Made by a program: the position numbers and the translations under genes. Source: Pseudaeromonas paramecii (GTDB taxonomy: Bacteria; Pseudomonadota; Gammaproteobacteria; Enterobacterales; Aeromonadaceae). From it: DNA of 64,000 nucleotides. The stretch spans positions 124,001 to 188,000 of the forward strand of contig NZ_BAABFC010000003.1 of the NCBI RefSeq assembly GCF_039540575.1, read 5' to 3'. The notes beneath the pieces were generated by a model, which was not told the origin of the DNA, did no database searches, and was given only the letters and a program-made list of their open reading frames with translations. How positions within the stretch are numbered: the first letter of the stretch is position 1; each line of letters starts with the position of its first letter. This document shows, piece by piece, positions 24,182 to 32,842 of this stretch.

Positions 24182-24874
24182 GTGACGCCAATTGAATTGT
24201 TAAGCCTGCTTGATAAAGACAATGTAATCATCCAACTCGTATTACCTGCCATAGTAATAATCTGGTTGATGATACAAGCGTTCAGCTGGCTTAAAATTGG
24301 CGAGATGCTCAGCCTCTATGAGCGAGTAAAGCGCTGGCGGCTACAACAGATCGAATCATATCTTGCTAATCCATCAAGCGATAAGACGTTACACGCCACC
24401 CTTTCAGATGTTCGCGATGCCATCTATTTTAAGACGGCCACCGAAATCTATGCTGAGGGTGAGCGTCGAGCCGCGCTATTGCGGCTTTTTCAAAACTTGG
24501 GTGGTTGTATCGCATGGGAACATATTCGTCGTTCACTTTATTATGCCGAGTTTGAGAGAAATGAATACATTTACAAACCCTTCACCAAGGTTAACTGGGC
24601 TGGATACGTCTTTCATTACTCTATGGCCTTCGTTTCAATAGGCTTCTCATTCTTCATAATGATATTTATCGCGATACTATTCGCCACAGGGTATCGCGAC
24701 TATGGCGAACTATTGCAACTTGCTGCCCAGATGCTACTGGCATTTCTATCTGGCCTGAGTTACCTCGCCAATAACTGGGGTTTTAATGCAGCTAAGCGCA
24801 TAAAGAAAGAACTAGAACTCCGAGGCATAAATGCATCAGGCATAAAAAATGACTCCCCATCCCAAAGCCCGTAG
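24182..24874 (+). CDS. Multi-pass membrane protein of unknown function
   Basis: 230 residues from GTG 24182, with AAGGA ahead of it. Hydrophobic helices lie at about 14-37, 145-172 and 180-203; the soluble middle part (about 45-140) is rich in Arg, Glu and aromatic residues. It follows the broken nuclease gene by 32 bp, so the two may have been one unit. No family was recognised. Confidence 0.6.
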   Translation: MTPIELLSLLDKDNVIIQLVLPAIVIIWLMIQAFSWLKIGEMLSLYERVKRWRLQQIESYLANPSSDKTLHATLSDVRDAIYFKTATEIYAEGERRAALLRLFQNLGGCIAWEHIRRSLYYAEFERNEYIYKPFTKVNWAGYVFHYSMAFVSIGFSFFIMIFIAILFATGYRDYGELLQLAAQMLLAFLSGLSYLANNWGFNAAKRIKKELELRGINASGIKNDSPSQSP

Positions 24875-25207
24875 AGCAGTTAACGGGATCCACCGTCCCC
24901 CTGTTTGACCAAATAGGCGAGGCAGGATGCCGAGCCAGTTATAGTCACACTGGGGCCAAACCGGAAAAGGACGGACAAATATTCCGGCCGCAGCGCCAAG
25001 ATCGGCGCCATTCGACCCTTATTTGTCAGGCGACCGCGCTGCTCTGAGCGCCTGCCGGCTGGCGAGGCGAGCGACTCGCTGGATAAATGCTGGCCAGCGC
25101 TCATCACCACCTTGCCGACGGCTGGGTCGTGCCGCTTAGAGTATGATTAAGCATGGCTCATCGCTCCTGCGGCTCTGGGGCATCACCTTATCGCTGAGGA
25201 TGAAAGA
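24875..25207. other. Right junction of the AT-rich island
   Basis: 333 bp. Copy D of the dispersed element takes up the first 180 bp or so. The rest shows no gene; base composition returns to the GC-rich host type. Confidence 0.6.
24879..25060 (-). repeat. Dispersed hairpin element, copy D (diverged)
   Basis: Read on the minus strand, the block CCGGTTTGGCCCCAGTGTG followed by TAACTGGCTCGGCATCC and GCCTCGCC aligns with copy C with few changes. It ends GGATCCCGTTA like copy B (GGATCCCGTTA). The left part is diverged: the central hairpin is replaced by GGCGCC-GATCTT-GGCGC. It lies in inverse orientation to copy C across the AT-rich island. Confidence 0.7.
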
Positions 25208-25960
25208 TTGGATAAATCAGGCACATCATGTCGGCAATGCCTCGAATCGGTGGATCTTGGCTTTGATTTCACCATGGCATTTCAGCCAATCATTCAATGC
25301 TCGTCTAGAACCATTTTTGGCTATGAAGCCCTGGTGCGCGGCCTGCACAACGAATCGGCCCATTCCATCATCTCTCGGGTTAACGAGGACAATCGCTACA
25401 GATTCGATCAGTTGTGCCGAATCAAGGCCATTGCCTTGGCGGCAAAATTGAACATCAAGACCATGGTCAGCATTAATTTTCTGCCCAATGCCGTCTATCG
25501 ACCAGAACGCTGCATCCGCACCACATTAGAGGCCGCCAAAGAATATGACTTCCCCATCGAGCAGATCATGTTCGAATTTACGGAAGTCGAGCAGGTCAAA
25601 GATCATCAACACATCAAAGGCATAGTCGACTACTACAGGCGCCTTGGATTCAAGACGGCGATTGATGATTTTGGCTCAGGCTATTCCGGCCTCAACCTGC
25701 TGGCCGATTTTCAGACCGACATCGCCAAACTGGATATGGAACTGATCCGCAACATAGATCAGGATCCCGTCCGGCAGATCATTGTCAGAAACCTGGTCGC
25801 CATGTTCCAGGAGCTGCAAATCACCCCGCTGGCGGAGGGCATAGAGACAACCGCTGAGCTGGGTTTTTTACGCGCGGTGGGGATAGATCTAGTGCAGGGC
25901 TATCTCTTCGCCAAGCCGGGGTTTGAATCCTTACCCGAGGTGGACTTTTCGATTCTGTGA
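25208..25960 (+). CDS. EAL-domain c-di-GMP phosphodiesterase
   Basis: 250 residues, almost entirely one EAL domain. The N-terminus has a CRQC pair. Catalytic and metal-binding elements appear intact: EALVRG, the Asn in SINFLP, FEFTE, the DDFG motif (AIDDFGSGYSGLN), Lys in IAKLD, AEGIE and QGYLFAKP. It should therefore hydrolyse c-di-GMP in the cytoplasm. The start is TTG 25208 with GAGGA upstream; no better in-frame ATG exists before the domain. No sensor domain is attached, so regulation must come from expression or a partner. Confidence 0.85.
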   Translation: MDKSGTSCRQCLESVDLGFDFTMAFQPIIQCSSRTIFGYEALVRGLHNESAHSIISRVNEDNRYRFDQLCRIKAIALAAKLNIKTMVSINFLPNAVYRPERCIRTTLEAAKEYDFPIEQIMFEFTEVEQVKDHQHIKGIVDYYRRLGFKTAIDDFGSGYSGLNLLADFQTDIAKLDMELIRNIDQDPVRQIIVRNLVAMFQELQITPLAEGIETTAELGFLRAVGIDLVQGYLFAKPGFESLPEVDFSIL

Positions 25961-26039
25961 TATGGCCAACCCCCCAGCAGATACCATAGACGCGCGCCAT
26001 CAGGCCGCAGCCCGTCGCCATACACCCCGAGGACGCCCC

Positions 26040-26426
26040 ATGCCCCCCTACCCCAGGCTCAATAAGATCTATGCCGGCTTTATCTTAGGTGCCGGGCTGA
26101 CGGCCGCGGCCGTGGCGGGTTACAGCGCCCTGTTCAATGCCGAAGATGAGCAGACCGCCTGGCTGGTCGGCGGGATGGCGGGGCTGATATTGCTGGGTGC
26201 CTGTCTGCTGGTGCGTTCGGCGGCCCGCCTGCGCCTCACGGCCGAGGGGGTAAGCCGCGGTAACCGCACACTGCGCTGGGACGCCATCACAGGCGTGGCG
26301 CTGATCGGTGCCGGCATCCAGCTGACCGATGGCCGACACAAGCTCACCCTGGCCCCCTGGGCCTATCAGGAGCCGGAGGCCGTGCGGGCCTTCATTCAGG
26401 CTCACCTGCCCCGCCCTCAGAGATAA
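26040..26426 (+). CDS. Small two-helix membrane protein
   Basis: 128 residues from ATG 26040 (GAGG 7 bp upstream); an ATG at 25962 would add 26 charged residues ahead of the first membrane helix. Two hydrophobic helices (about 11-30 and 39-58) are followed by a C-terminal beta-rich part (LRLTAEGVSRGNRTLRWD) that recalls bacterial PH-like domains. It ends 4 bp before the GNAT gene, so they are probably co-transcribed. Function unknown. Confidence 0.65.
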   Translation: MPPYPRLNKIYAGFILGAGLTAAAVAGYSALFNAEDEQTAWLVGGMAGLILLGACLLVRSAARLRLTAEGVSRGNRTLRWDAITGVALIGAGIQLTDGRHKLTLAPWAYQEPEAVRAFIQAHLPRPQR

Positions 26427-26430
26427 CCCT

Positions 26431-26937
26431 ATGCTGCCCAGCCTGGAAACCCCCCGCCTGCAGATCCGGCCCTTCACCCTGACGGATGCCGACTTTATCC
26501 TGACCCTGCTGAACGAGCCGTCGTTTCTGCGCTACATAGGTGACAAGCAGGTGCGCAACCTGGCCCAGGCGCGGGACTATCTGGCGCAGGGGCCGCTGAC
26601 CAGCTATCAACGCCACGGCTTGGGCCTGTGCCTGGTGAGCCTGCGGGCGGGCCTGACGCCCATCGGCATGTGCGGTCTCATCCGCCGGGTCGAGCTGGAC
26701 GCGCCGGATCTGGGCTATGCCTTCCTGCCCGCCTACTGGCAGGCCGGTTACGCCGCCGAGGCGGCAGGCGCCGTGCTGGCCCAGGGCGTGGCGGAGCTGG
26801 GGTTGACCCGGGTGCTGGGCGTGACCCTGCCGGACAATGCGGCCTCCCAGAAGCTGCTGCAACGGCTGGGCTTTGCCCTCATCGGCACCCAGCCGCTGTA
26901 CGGCCAGCAGAACCAGCTCTACGAATACCGGCCGTGA
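26431..26937 (+). CDS. GNAT acetyltransferase (RimJ/RimL-like)
   Basis: 168 residues. The N-terminal ETPRLQIRPFTLTDADFI is the typical start of RimJ/RimL-type acetyltransferases, with GYAFLPAYWQAGYAAEAAG as acetyl-CoA-binding motif and NAASQKLLQRLGF at the end. Such enzymes acetylate ribosomal protein N-termini, antibiotics or small molecules; the substrate here is unknown. The start at 26431 lies 4 bp after the preceding gene. Confidence 0.85.
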   Translation: MLPSLETPRLQIRPFTLTDADFILTLLNEPSFLRYIGDKQVRNLAQARDYLAQGPLTSYQRHGLGLCLVSLRAGLTPIGMCGLIRRVELDAPDLGYAFLPAYWQAGYAAEAAGAVLAQGVAELGLTRVLGVTLPDNAASQKLLQRLGFALIGTQPLYGQQNQLYEYRP

Positions 26938-26966
26938 GACGGTAAGCCCAGGACAGACAGAAACAA

Positions 26967-26991
26967 CAACGCCCTGCCATGCAGGGCGTTG
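26967..26991. terminator. Bidirectional hairpin between convergent genes
   Basis: 11-bp perfect arms CAACGCCCTGC and GCAGGGCGTTG around CAT. On the minus strand it is followed by a T-rich stretch TTGTTTCTG, so it mainly terminates the SDR transcript. Confidence 0.65.
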
Positions 26992-27031
26992 TGCTTGGTA
27001 CTCGTCACCAGGGCGAGCCGTGAGGCCAGAC

Positions 27032-27790
27032 TTAGTCGCGATCGATGGCGAAGGCCGACCAGGCCTGACGGGTGGGCATGACTTCCACCCGGTTGATGCA
27101 GATATGATCCGGCAGGGTGGCGATGTAGAACATCTGCTCGGCGATGTCTTCGGCGGAGAGCGCCGTGGTGCCGCGATAGAGGCGGTCGGAGGCGGCCTGA
27201 TCGCCCTTGGTGCGCACCAGGGTGAACTCGGTCTCGGCGATGCCGGGGGCCAGGTCGGTCACCCGCACACCTGTGCCCAGCAGGTCACAGCGCAGGTTGT
27301 AGCTGAACTGTTTGACGAAGGCCTTGGTGCCGCCGTAGACGTGGCTGCCCGGGTAGGGCCACTGGCCGGCGATGGAGCCGACGTTGATGATGCTGGCACC
27401 GGCGCCCACCTCAATCAGGGTGTGCAGCAGGGCGTGGGTGACGTTCACCAGCCCCTTGACGTTGGTGTCGATCATGGTGTGCCAGTCTTCCAGCTCCACG
27501 CTCTGGGCGGGGTTGGGCGACAGGGCCAGACCGGCGTTGTTCAGCAGGCATTTGACCTGCTTGAAGCCTTCCGGCAGGGCGGCCACCACCGCCTTCACCT
27601 CATCGGCATTGCGCACGTCCAGGGTGGCGTAGTGCACCGGCACCTTGGCGGAGAGCTCGTCGGCCAGCGCCTTGAGGCGATCGGCCCGGCGACCGGTGAT
27701 CACCAGGCTCCAGCCGGCGTCAGCAAAACGGCGGGCGGCGGCCCGGCCAAAGCCGGAGGTAGCCCCGGTAATGAAAACAACATCTGCCAT
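27032..27790 (-). CDS. Short-chain dehydrogenase, YdfG-like
   Basis: 252 residues with the Rossmann motif TGATSGFG (8-15), the NNAG motif, catalytic Ser in NVGSIAGQW and YGGTK. Length and the C-terminal stretch DHICINRVEVMPTRQ match YdfG-type NADP-dependent 3-hydroxy acid dehydrogenases (serine/3-hydroxypropionate type). AAGGAG lies 7 bp before ATG 27790; a longer frame lacks support. It follows the TauE/SafE gene by 45 bp on the same strand. Confidence 0.85.
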   Translation of the reverse strand: MADVVFITGATSGFGRAAARRFADAGWSLVITGRRADRLKALADELSAKVPVHYATLDVRNADEVKAVVAALPEGFKQVKCLLNNAGLALSPNPAQSVELEDWHTMIDTNVKGLVNVTHALLHTLIEVGAGASIINVGSIAGQWPYPGSHVYGGTKAFVKQFSYNLRCDLLGTGVRVTDLAPGIAETEFTLVRTKGDQAASDRLYRGTTALSAEDIAEQMFYIATLPDHICINRVEVMPTRQAWSAFAIDRD

Positions 27791-27835
27791 TGTTCGACTC
27801 CTTATCCTTGTCACGCAAAAAGGGTGCTGCGGGGC

Positions 27836-28540
27836 TTATTTGAGTATCACCCACAGCGACATCAAGATCAGTAGCGGGGCGACCCCGCGGCGATAGTCCA
27901 GCCCAGGGTAGCGCCGAAACAGGCTCTGGCCCAGCTGATTCCCCAGCAACGAGGGGATCAGCATCCAGGCACCCAGGGTCAGCACCTGGCGATCCAGCAG
28001 CCCGGAGAGGGCCAGCCCCACCAGGGTGGCGGCACTGCACAGGGCGAAGAACAGGATGGCGGTGGCCCGCTGGGCGCTGGCCTCGATGGGCTGATTGAGC
28101 AGGTAGACCATCAGGGGCGGCCCGCCGGCGGAGGCCGTGGTCATGGCCAGCCCGGAGGCGATCCCGGCGCCCACCGCGAAGCGCTGGGCCAGGGGACGCA
28201 GGGGCACCTGAAACAGCAGCAGCAGGCCACCCGCCAAGGAGAGGCCCCCCACCAGCAGGCTCATGCTACCGGCCGGCAACCAGTTCACCGCCCAGATCCC
28301 CAGGGGCAGGGCCAACAACATGCCCAGCAGCAGGCGCCCCAGCAGGGGCCGGTGACAGTGCACCAGCGCCTGAGGCAGCAGGCCGACGCAGCAGGCCAGA
28401 TCCAGCAGTATGGCGGTGGCCAGCGCCTGCTGGGCCGGCAGCAACAGGTTGAGCCCCAGCACCACCATGACCGCATAGCCGAAACCGGCAAACCCCCGCA
28501 CCAGGCCGGCCAGGCCGGCGATACACAATGCCGTCACCAT
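27836..28540 (-). CDS. TauE/SafE family anion exporter
   Basis: 234 residues, about seven to eight hydrophobic helices with the two repeated motifs of the family (GLVRGFAGFGYAVMVV near the N-terminus and GLAMTTASAGGPPLMVYLL in the middle). Members export sulfite, sulfoacetate or related anions. GGGAGG precedes the ATG. It is divergent from a class III aminotransferase gene, which would suit taurine use, but no sulfoacetaldehyde acetyltransferase is present nearby. Confidence 0.85.
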   Translation of the reverse strand: MVTALCIAGLAGLVRGFAGFGYAVMVVLGLNLLLPAQQALATAILLDLACCVGLLPQALVHCHRPLLGRLLLGMLLALPLGIWAVNWLPAGSMSLLVGGLSLAGGLLLLFQVPLRPLAQRFAVGAGIASGLAMTTASAGGPPLMVYLLNQPIEASAQRATAILFFALCSAATLVGLALSGLLDRQVLTLGAWMLIPSLLGNQLGQSLFRRYPGLDYRRGVAPLLILMSLWVILK

Positions 28541-28769
28541 GACGCCTCCCGGCCGCTTGTTATCCTGGCCTCACAATACGAACAAAGCGCGCCGGCCAAT
28601 AGGGCCAGATGCCGCCGGCGGCCGGGACACCCGCCCGCCGCTGGCCCAACTGACTCAAGCATCGCCGGAAACTGGCTCTACCCCCCGGGCCAGCAGCTTC
28701 ATAGTCTGGCTGCAAGGACGTCGGCCAGGGGGCCGCCCCATTTTCAGTGAAGAATACGAGAGGTACAGC

Positions 28770-30095
28770 ATGAATCAGGTACTGAGTTGCGAACTGGCCG
28801 TCACCAACGGCGATGTCTACGATCTGGACCGGGCCTATGTGTTTCACTCCTGGTCGGTGCAATCCGCCCTCAAGCCATTGGTGATCGCCGGCGGCGAAGG
28901 CTGCCGCCTGTGGGATTACGATGGCAAGGAGTACCTGGACTTCAGCAGCCAGCTGGTAAACACCAACATCGGCCACCAGCATCCCAAGGTGATTGCCGCC
29001 ATCGTCGAGCAGGCCAATCAGCTGGCCACAATCGCCCCCGCCACCGCCAACCTGGCCCGTGGCGAGGCGGCCAAGCGCATCGTCAACCTGGCACCGGAAG
29101 GCTTCAACAAGGTGTTCTTCACCAATGCCGGCGCCGATGCCAACGAGAACGCCATCCGCATGGCCCGCCTGGTGACCGGCCGTGACAAGATCCTCTCCGG
29201 CTACCGCTCCTATCACGGCAACACGGGCGCCGCCATCGTCGCCACCGGCGATGCCCGTCGCGTGCCGAACGAATATGCCCGTGGTCATGTGCACTTCTTC
29301 AACCCCTATCTGTACCGCAGCGAGTTCGCGGCCACCACGGAGGCCGAAGAGAGCGAACGCGCCCTGACCCACCTGCGCCGCATCATCGAATGCGAAGGCC
29401 CCACCTCCATCGCCGCCATCCTGATGGAGAGCATCCCCGGCACCGCCGGTGTGCTGGTGCAACCCGCCGGCTACATGCAGGGGGTGCGCGCCCTGTGCGA
29501 CGAGTTCGGCATACTGCTGATCCTGGATGAGGTGATGGCGGGCTTTGGCCGCACCGGTCGCTGGTTCGCCTTCGAACACTTCGGCATCCAGCCGGATCTC
29601 ATCACCTTCGCCAAGGGGGTCAACTCCGGCTATGTGCCCGCCGGTGGCGTCATCCTGTCCGACCAGGTGGCCGACTTCTTCCAGGATCGTTACTTTCCGG
29701 GCGGCCTGACCTACTCGGGTCACCCCCTGGCCATGGCGGCCATCGTTGCGACCCTGGATGCCATGGCCGAGGAGCAGGTGGTGGAGAACGCCGAAATGAT
29801 AGGCAACGAGGTGCTGGGCCCGGGCCTGGCCGCCCTGGCCGCCAAGTACCCGTTGATCGGCGAGGTGCGCGGTCTGGGGGTCTTCTGGGCGGTGGAGCTG
29901 GTGAGCGATGCCGCCAAGCGCACCCCCCTGGCCGCCGAGGTGATGGGCAAGATCAAGACGGCGCTGATCGCCGCCGGTCTGCTGCCCTTCGTGGTGGACA
30001 ACCGCATCCACGTGGTGCCGCCCTGCACCGTCACCGTCGACGAAGCCAAGGCCGGTCTGGCCATCATCGACCAGGTGCTGGCCCAGTTCGCCTGA
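28770..30095 (+). CDS. Class III (PLP) aminotransferase
   Basis: 441 residues with the class III signature LLILDEVMAGFGRTGRW and PLP-binding Lys282 in FAKGVNSGYVP. Other typical parts are FTNAGADANENAIRMAR and YHGNTGAA. Close relatives use taurine, beta-alanine, putrescine-derived amines or other omega-amines with pyruvate. The open frame continues far upstream, but ATG 28770 fits the family start and has GAGAGG upstream. The donor is unknown; the PatA role missing from the ydc operon is one possibility, and taurine (given the divergent TauE gene) another. Confidence 0.85.
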   Translation: MNQVLSCELAVTNGDVYDLDRAYVFHSWSVQSALKPLVIAGGEGCRLWDYDGKEYLDFSSQLVNTNIGHQHPKVIAAIVEQANQLATIAPATANLARGEAAKRIVNLAPEGFNKVFFTNAGADANENAIRMARLVTGRDKILSGYRSYHGNTGAAIVATGDARRVPNEYARGHVHFFNPYLYRSEFAATTEAEESERALTHLRRIIECEGPTSIAAILMESIPGTAGVLVQPAGYMQGVRALCDEFGILLILDEVMAGFGRTGRWFAFEHFGIQPDLITFAKGVNSGYVPAGGVILSDQVADFFQDRYFPGGLTYSGHPLAMAAIVATLDAMAEEQVVENAEMIGNEVLGPGLAALAAKYPLIGEVRGLGVFWAVELVSDAAKRTPLAAEVMGKIKTALIAAGLLPFVVDNRIHVVPPCTVTVDEAKAGLAIIDQVLAQFA

Positions 30096-30112
30096 GCCCT
30101 GGCTCAACCAAG

Positions 30113-30140
30113 AAAAAACCGGCCAATGGCCGGTTTTTTT
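30113..30140. terminator. Bidirectional terminator
   Basis: 12-bp arms AAAAAACCGGCC and GGCCGGTTTTTT around AAT, with A- and T-runs on both sides. It separates two convergent genes. Confidence 0.9.
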
Positions 30141-30146
30141 GTGCCC

Positions 30147-31376
30147 TCAACGGCCCTGCTGTAGCGCCACCTCTACATTCACCCCCAGCACCAGCACGCC
30201 GCGCAACCGCCCGGCCTGCCAGAGGGGATAACTGATGTGGCTGATAAACTGGTGGCTGGAGTCGTCATACAGGATCACCGGAGCCGCCTGCTGCCCCCGC
30301 TCCAGCCAGGGCTCGCCCCCCGGCCCCTGCGCCCGTGCCTGACTCACCAGGGCGGACACCTTCTCCTCATCTCCCTGCCAGTAGTCCGATGTGGGCAGGG
30401 CACTGGCAATCAGCCGACCGCGCACGTCCGTGACAAACAGCTCTGCCAACCGCCCCTGTTGCGCCTGCTGCCAATCGGCCAGCTGACGAGAGAGCGGTGA
30501 AGCCAACAGGCGGGTAACCCAGTCCGGCGGGGACCCACCGTCCCGCTGCCAGGCCAGCCACTGGTCATCCAGGCGGCTGGTCGCCAGGGCATCCCAGGGC
30601 GTCACCTTGGCCAGAGCCTGCCACAGCGCGAGTTGCGCCAGCCAATGGTCCCGATCCCGGGCCGTCTGCTGGCGGAGTATCTGCTGCTCCGCGTCATTGA
30701 GCTGGCCACCGGGCACGCTGCAATCGGGCAGCTGGGCGTTGAAGCGGGACAGGAAACCGGGATGCTGATCGAGGAAGTGGTGCGCCCAGTTGACGCCGAG
30801 GGCGGTGTAGCGCTCGAAGCGGCGGGCCAGTTGGCGACGGACGGGTGCCGTCGCAGCGGCCAGGGTGCGCTCATCCGCCAACACCAGATCGATGCGGCCA
30901 ATCTGCAACAGCCGCAACAGGCTCTCCTGCTGGTTGACCAGTACGAAGGGGGGCCAGCCCTGCTCCTGCAACCAGTTGGCCTGGTTGCTGCCCCGCAGGG
31001 CGCCGATGCGCAGCCCCACCGGAAAGTCCGCCGTCTGCAACACGGCGGGGGTCAGGGCATACCAGTACCACTTCTCCAGCACCAGGGGGGCAGACAGGGT
31101 GGCGAAGGCGCTTTGGGCCGGATCGGCCATCACGCTGAAATAGCCGTCGGATCGCTGCTGCTGGACATTGACCTGGGCCCGCTTCCAGGGCACCAGATCC
31201 ACCTGATAGGCCAGCTGCAGCCGGGACAGGGCGCAATCGAGCACCTGCACCGCCTCGCCGCTGAGCCGACCGTCCACCACCACCTGGTAGGGTGGCGCCG
31301 GATGTGAGTCCAGCTGCAGGGTGGCGCCCGCCAGGCAACCACTCCACCACAGCCCCATCCACCATACCTTGCGCAC
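30147..31376 (-). CDS. Periplasmic solute-binding/Cache sensor-like protein
   Basis: 409 residues from GTG 31376, which has CAGGAG 6 bp upstream. A signal peptide (RKVWWMGLWWSGCLAGAT) is followed by a family-3-type solute-binding domain (about 30-240; PYQVVVDG, GYFSVMAD, GRIDLVLADE). The C-terminal part (about 300-405) looks like a Cache domain (ELFVTDVRGRLIASALP, ISHISYPLW, RGVLVLGVNVE). Having both ligand domains but no membrane signalling domain is odd; it may present a ligand to a separate receptor. Function is not assigned. Confidence 0.65.
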   Translation of the reverse strand: MRKVWWMGLWWSGCLAGATLQLDSHPAPPYQVVVDGRLSGEAVQVLDCALSRLQLAYQVDLVPWKRAQVNVQQQRSDGYFSVMADPAQSAFATLSAPLVLEKWYWYALTPAVLQTADFPVGLRIGALRGSNQANWLQEQGWPPFVLVNQQESLLRLLQIGRIDLVLADERTLAAATAPVRRQLARRFERYTALGVNWAHHFLDQHPGFLSRFNAQLPDCSVPGGQLNDAEQQILRQQTARDRDHWLAQLALWQALAKVTPWDALATSRLDDQWLAWQRDGGSPPDWVTRLLASPLSRQLADWQQAQQGRLAELFVTDVRGRLIASALPTSDYWQGDEEKVSALVSQARAQGPGGEPWLERGQQAAPVILYDDSSHQFISHISYPLWQAGRLRGVLVLGVNVEVALQQGR

Positions 31377-31691
31377 CTTGCTCTCCTGGCCATGATTCTG
31401 GGGCAAGTATGGCTCAACCGGCGCGCTGCGCCGCTGACGATGGCTCGCCTGCCCAGATAAAAGGTGCAAAAAGTCCACAGGTTAGGCAGTGCCGCGAGGA
31501 ACCATGGCCCAGCGCCCAACATCCGGGAATGACAACAAAAAGGGCTCCTCCTGAAGCGGTATCCGTGTTAATCAAACCACCACGCGACGGTGTCATCATG
31601 GTCTGCTGGCCGGGGCCCTCGCCCACCGAGACGTCGGACGCCAGCACCTCGCCATGCACGAACCGCCAACCACCGACAATAACGAGAGAAG
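31377..31691. other. Divergent intergenic region upstream of the RND operon
   Basis: 315 bp between the periplasmic sensor gene and the RND adaptor gene. It must carry both promoters. No clear -35/-10 pair, operator or hairpin was found, and no regulator gene adjoins the RND pair. Confidence 0.5.
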
Positions 31692-32840
31692 ATGATGAAG
31701 CTTGCTGTTGTGTTGCGCCGCCACCCGCGCCTGGCGCTGGCGGCCGCCCTGCTGTTGGGGCTGGCCGCCACGGGCGCCGCCCTGACCCGGAGCCCGACTC
31801 CCGCCCCCGCCCCTGCCGCCACGCCACCGGCCGCCGCCCTGACCGTCAGCGTGACCAGACCGCGTACTCAGCACTGGCCCATGACCATCAGTGCCAACGG
31901 CAGCATCACCGCCTGGCAGGAGGCGGTGGTGGGCGCCGAGATCGGTGGCCTGCGGCTGACCGAGCTGCGGGTGGAGATCGGCGATCGGGTCAGCAAGGGC
32001 GAGATCCTGGCTCGCCTGCAGGATGATACGGTGCGTGCCGAACTGGCCCAGACGGCCGCCAGCCTGGAGGAGGCACAAGCCGCCTTGCAGGAAGCCACCG
32101 CCAATGCCGACCGGGCACGCCGGGTACAGGGCAAAGGCACCCTGAGCGAGCAGCAGGCCACCGCCTACCTGGTGGCGGAGAAGGCCGCCAAGGCCCGGGT
32201 GGCCGGCCTGCAGGCGGCGGTACAAAACGCCCGGTTGCGCCCGGCACAGACCCGCATCGCGGCCCCGGATGACGGCACCATCACCCACCGGCTGGCCACC
32301 CTGGGCGCCGTGGTGCAGACCGGTGACGAACTGTTTCGCCTCAATCGCGGCGATCGCCTGGAATGGCGCGCCGAGCTGCCCGCCGCCGAGCTGGCGCAGA
32401 TCCGCCCCGGCATGCCGGTCCGCCTCACCACCAACGCCGAGCAGATCCTCGACGGCACGGTGCGCCGCATCGCCCCGACGCTGGATGCGGCCAGCCGCAC
32501 CGGCCTGGTCTATGTGGATCTGGCGGCCCACCCGGATATCCGCGCCGGCATGTTCGCCCATGGTGACATAGCGCTGGGCCAGGCGGCGGTGGTGACTGTG
32601 CCCCAGCGCGCCCTGCTGCTGCGGGACGGCTTCCACTATCTGTTTCTGCTGGCGGACGACCAGAGCCTGACCCAGCTCAAGGTGACCACGGGGGCGCGGC
32701 GCGGTGACGAGATCGCCATCCTGAGCCCGCTGCCCAGCGATGCCCGGGTGGTGGACAGCGGCGTGGGCTTCCTCAACGACGGGGATCGGGTACGGGTCAG
32801 TACCCTGGGCACCTCCGCCGCCGTCGGCACGGGGGCTTAG
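31692..32840 (+). CDS. RND efflux periplasmic adaptor (membrane fusion protein)
   Basis: 382 residues. An N-terminal membrane anchor and a Pro/Ala-rich linker (about 35-48) lead to a lipoyl-type barrel (GEILARLQDDTVRAEL), a coiled-coil hairpin and a beta-barrel domain (MPVRLTTNAEQILDGTVRRI). It links the inner-membrane RND pump encoded 2 bp downstream to an outer-membrane channel that is not encoded here, perhaps a TolC-type protein. ATG 31692 and 31695 are both possible; GAGAGAAG precedes them. Confidence 0.88.
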   Translation: MMKLAVVLRRHPRLALAAALLLGLAATGAALTRSPTPAPAPAATPPAAALTVSVTRPRTQHWPMTISANGSITAWQEAVVGAEIGGLRLTELRVEIGDRVSKGEILARLQDDTVRAELAQTAASLEEAQAALQEATANADRARRVQGKGTLSEQQATAYLVAEKAAKARVAGLQAAVQNARLRPAQTRIAAPDDGTITHRLATLGAVVQTGDELFRLNRGDRLEWRAELPAAELAQIRPGMPVRLTTNAEQILDGTVRRIAPTLDAASRTGLVYVDLAAHPDIRAGMFAHGDIALGQAAVVTVPQRALLLRDGFHYLFLLADDQSLTQLKVTTGARRGDEIAILSPLPSDARVVDSGVGFLNDGDRVRVSTLGTSAAVGTGA

Positions 32841-32842
32841 TC

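Larger units (their letters stand above)
20324..24874 (+). mobile_element. AT-rich integron-like cassette cluster without integrase (putative)
   Basis: Six genes, all on the plus strand, with base and codon use clearly more AT-rich than both flanks. None belongs to a core pathway. The spacer at 22104-22158 has complete attC geometry and the one at 21134-21188 is attC-like. Inverted copies of the dispersed element lie on both sides (copies C and D). There is no intI or transposase in the window, so this could be a cluster of attC sites lacking an integrase, or a different kind of acquired island with one chance attC-like site. Confidence 0.5.

Noticed and set aside
20324..24874. Prophage or transposon
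   Set aside because: No integrase, transposase, capsid, terminase or insertion-sequence ends were found.
28560..30107. 515-codon minus-strand open frame opposite the aminotransferase
   Set aside because: Antisense shadow; no ribosome-binding site or recognisable domain.
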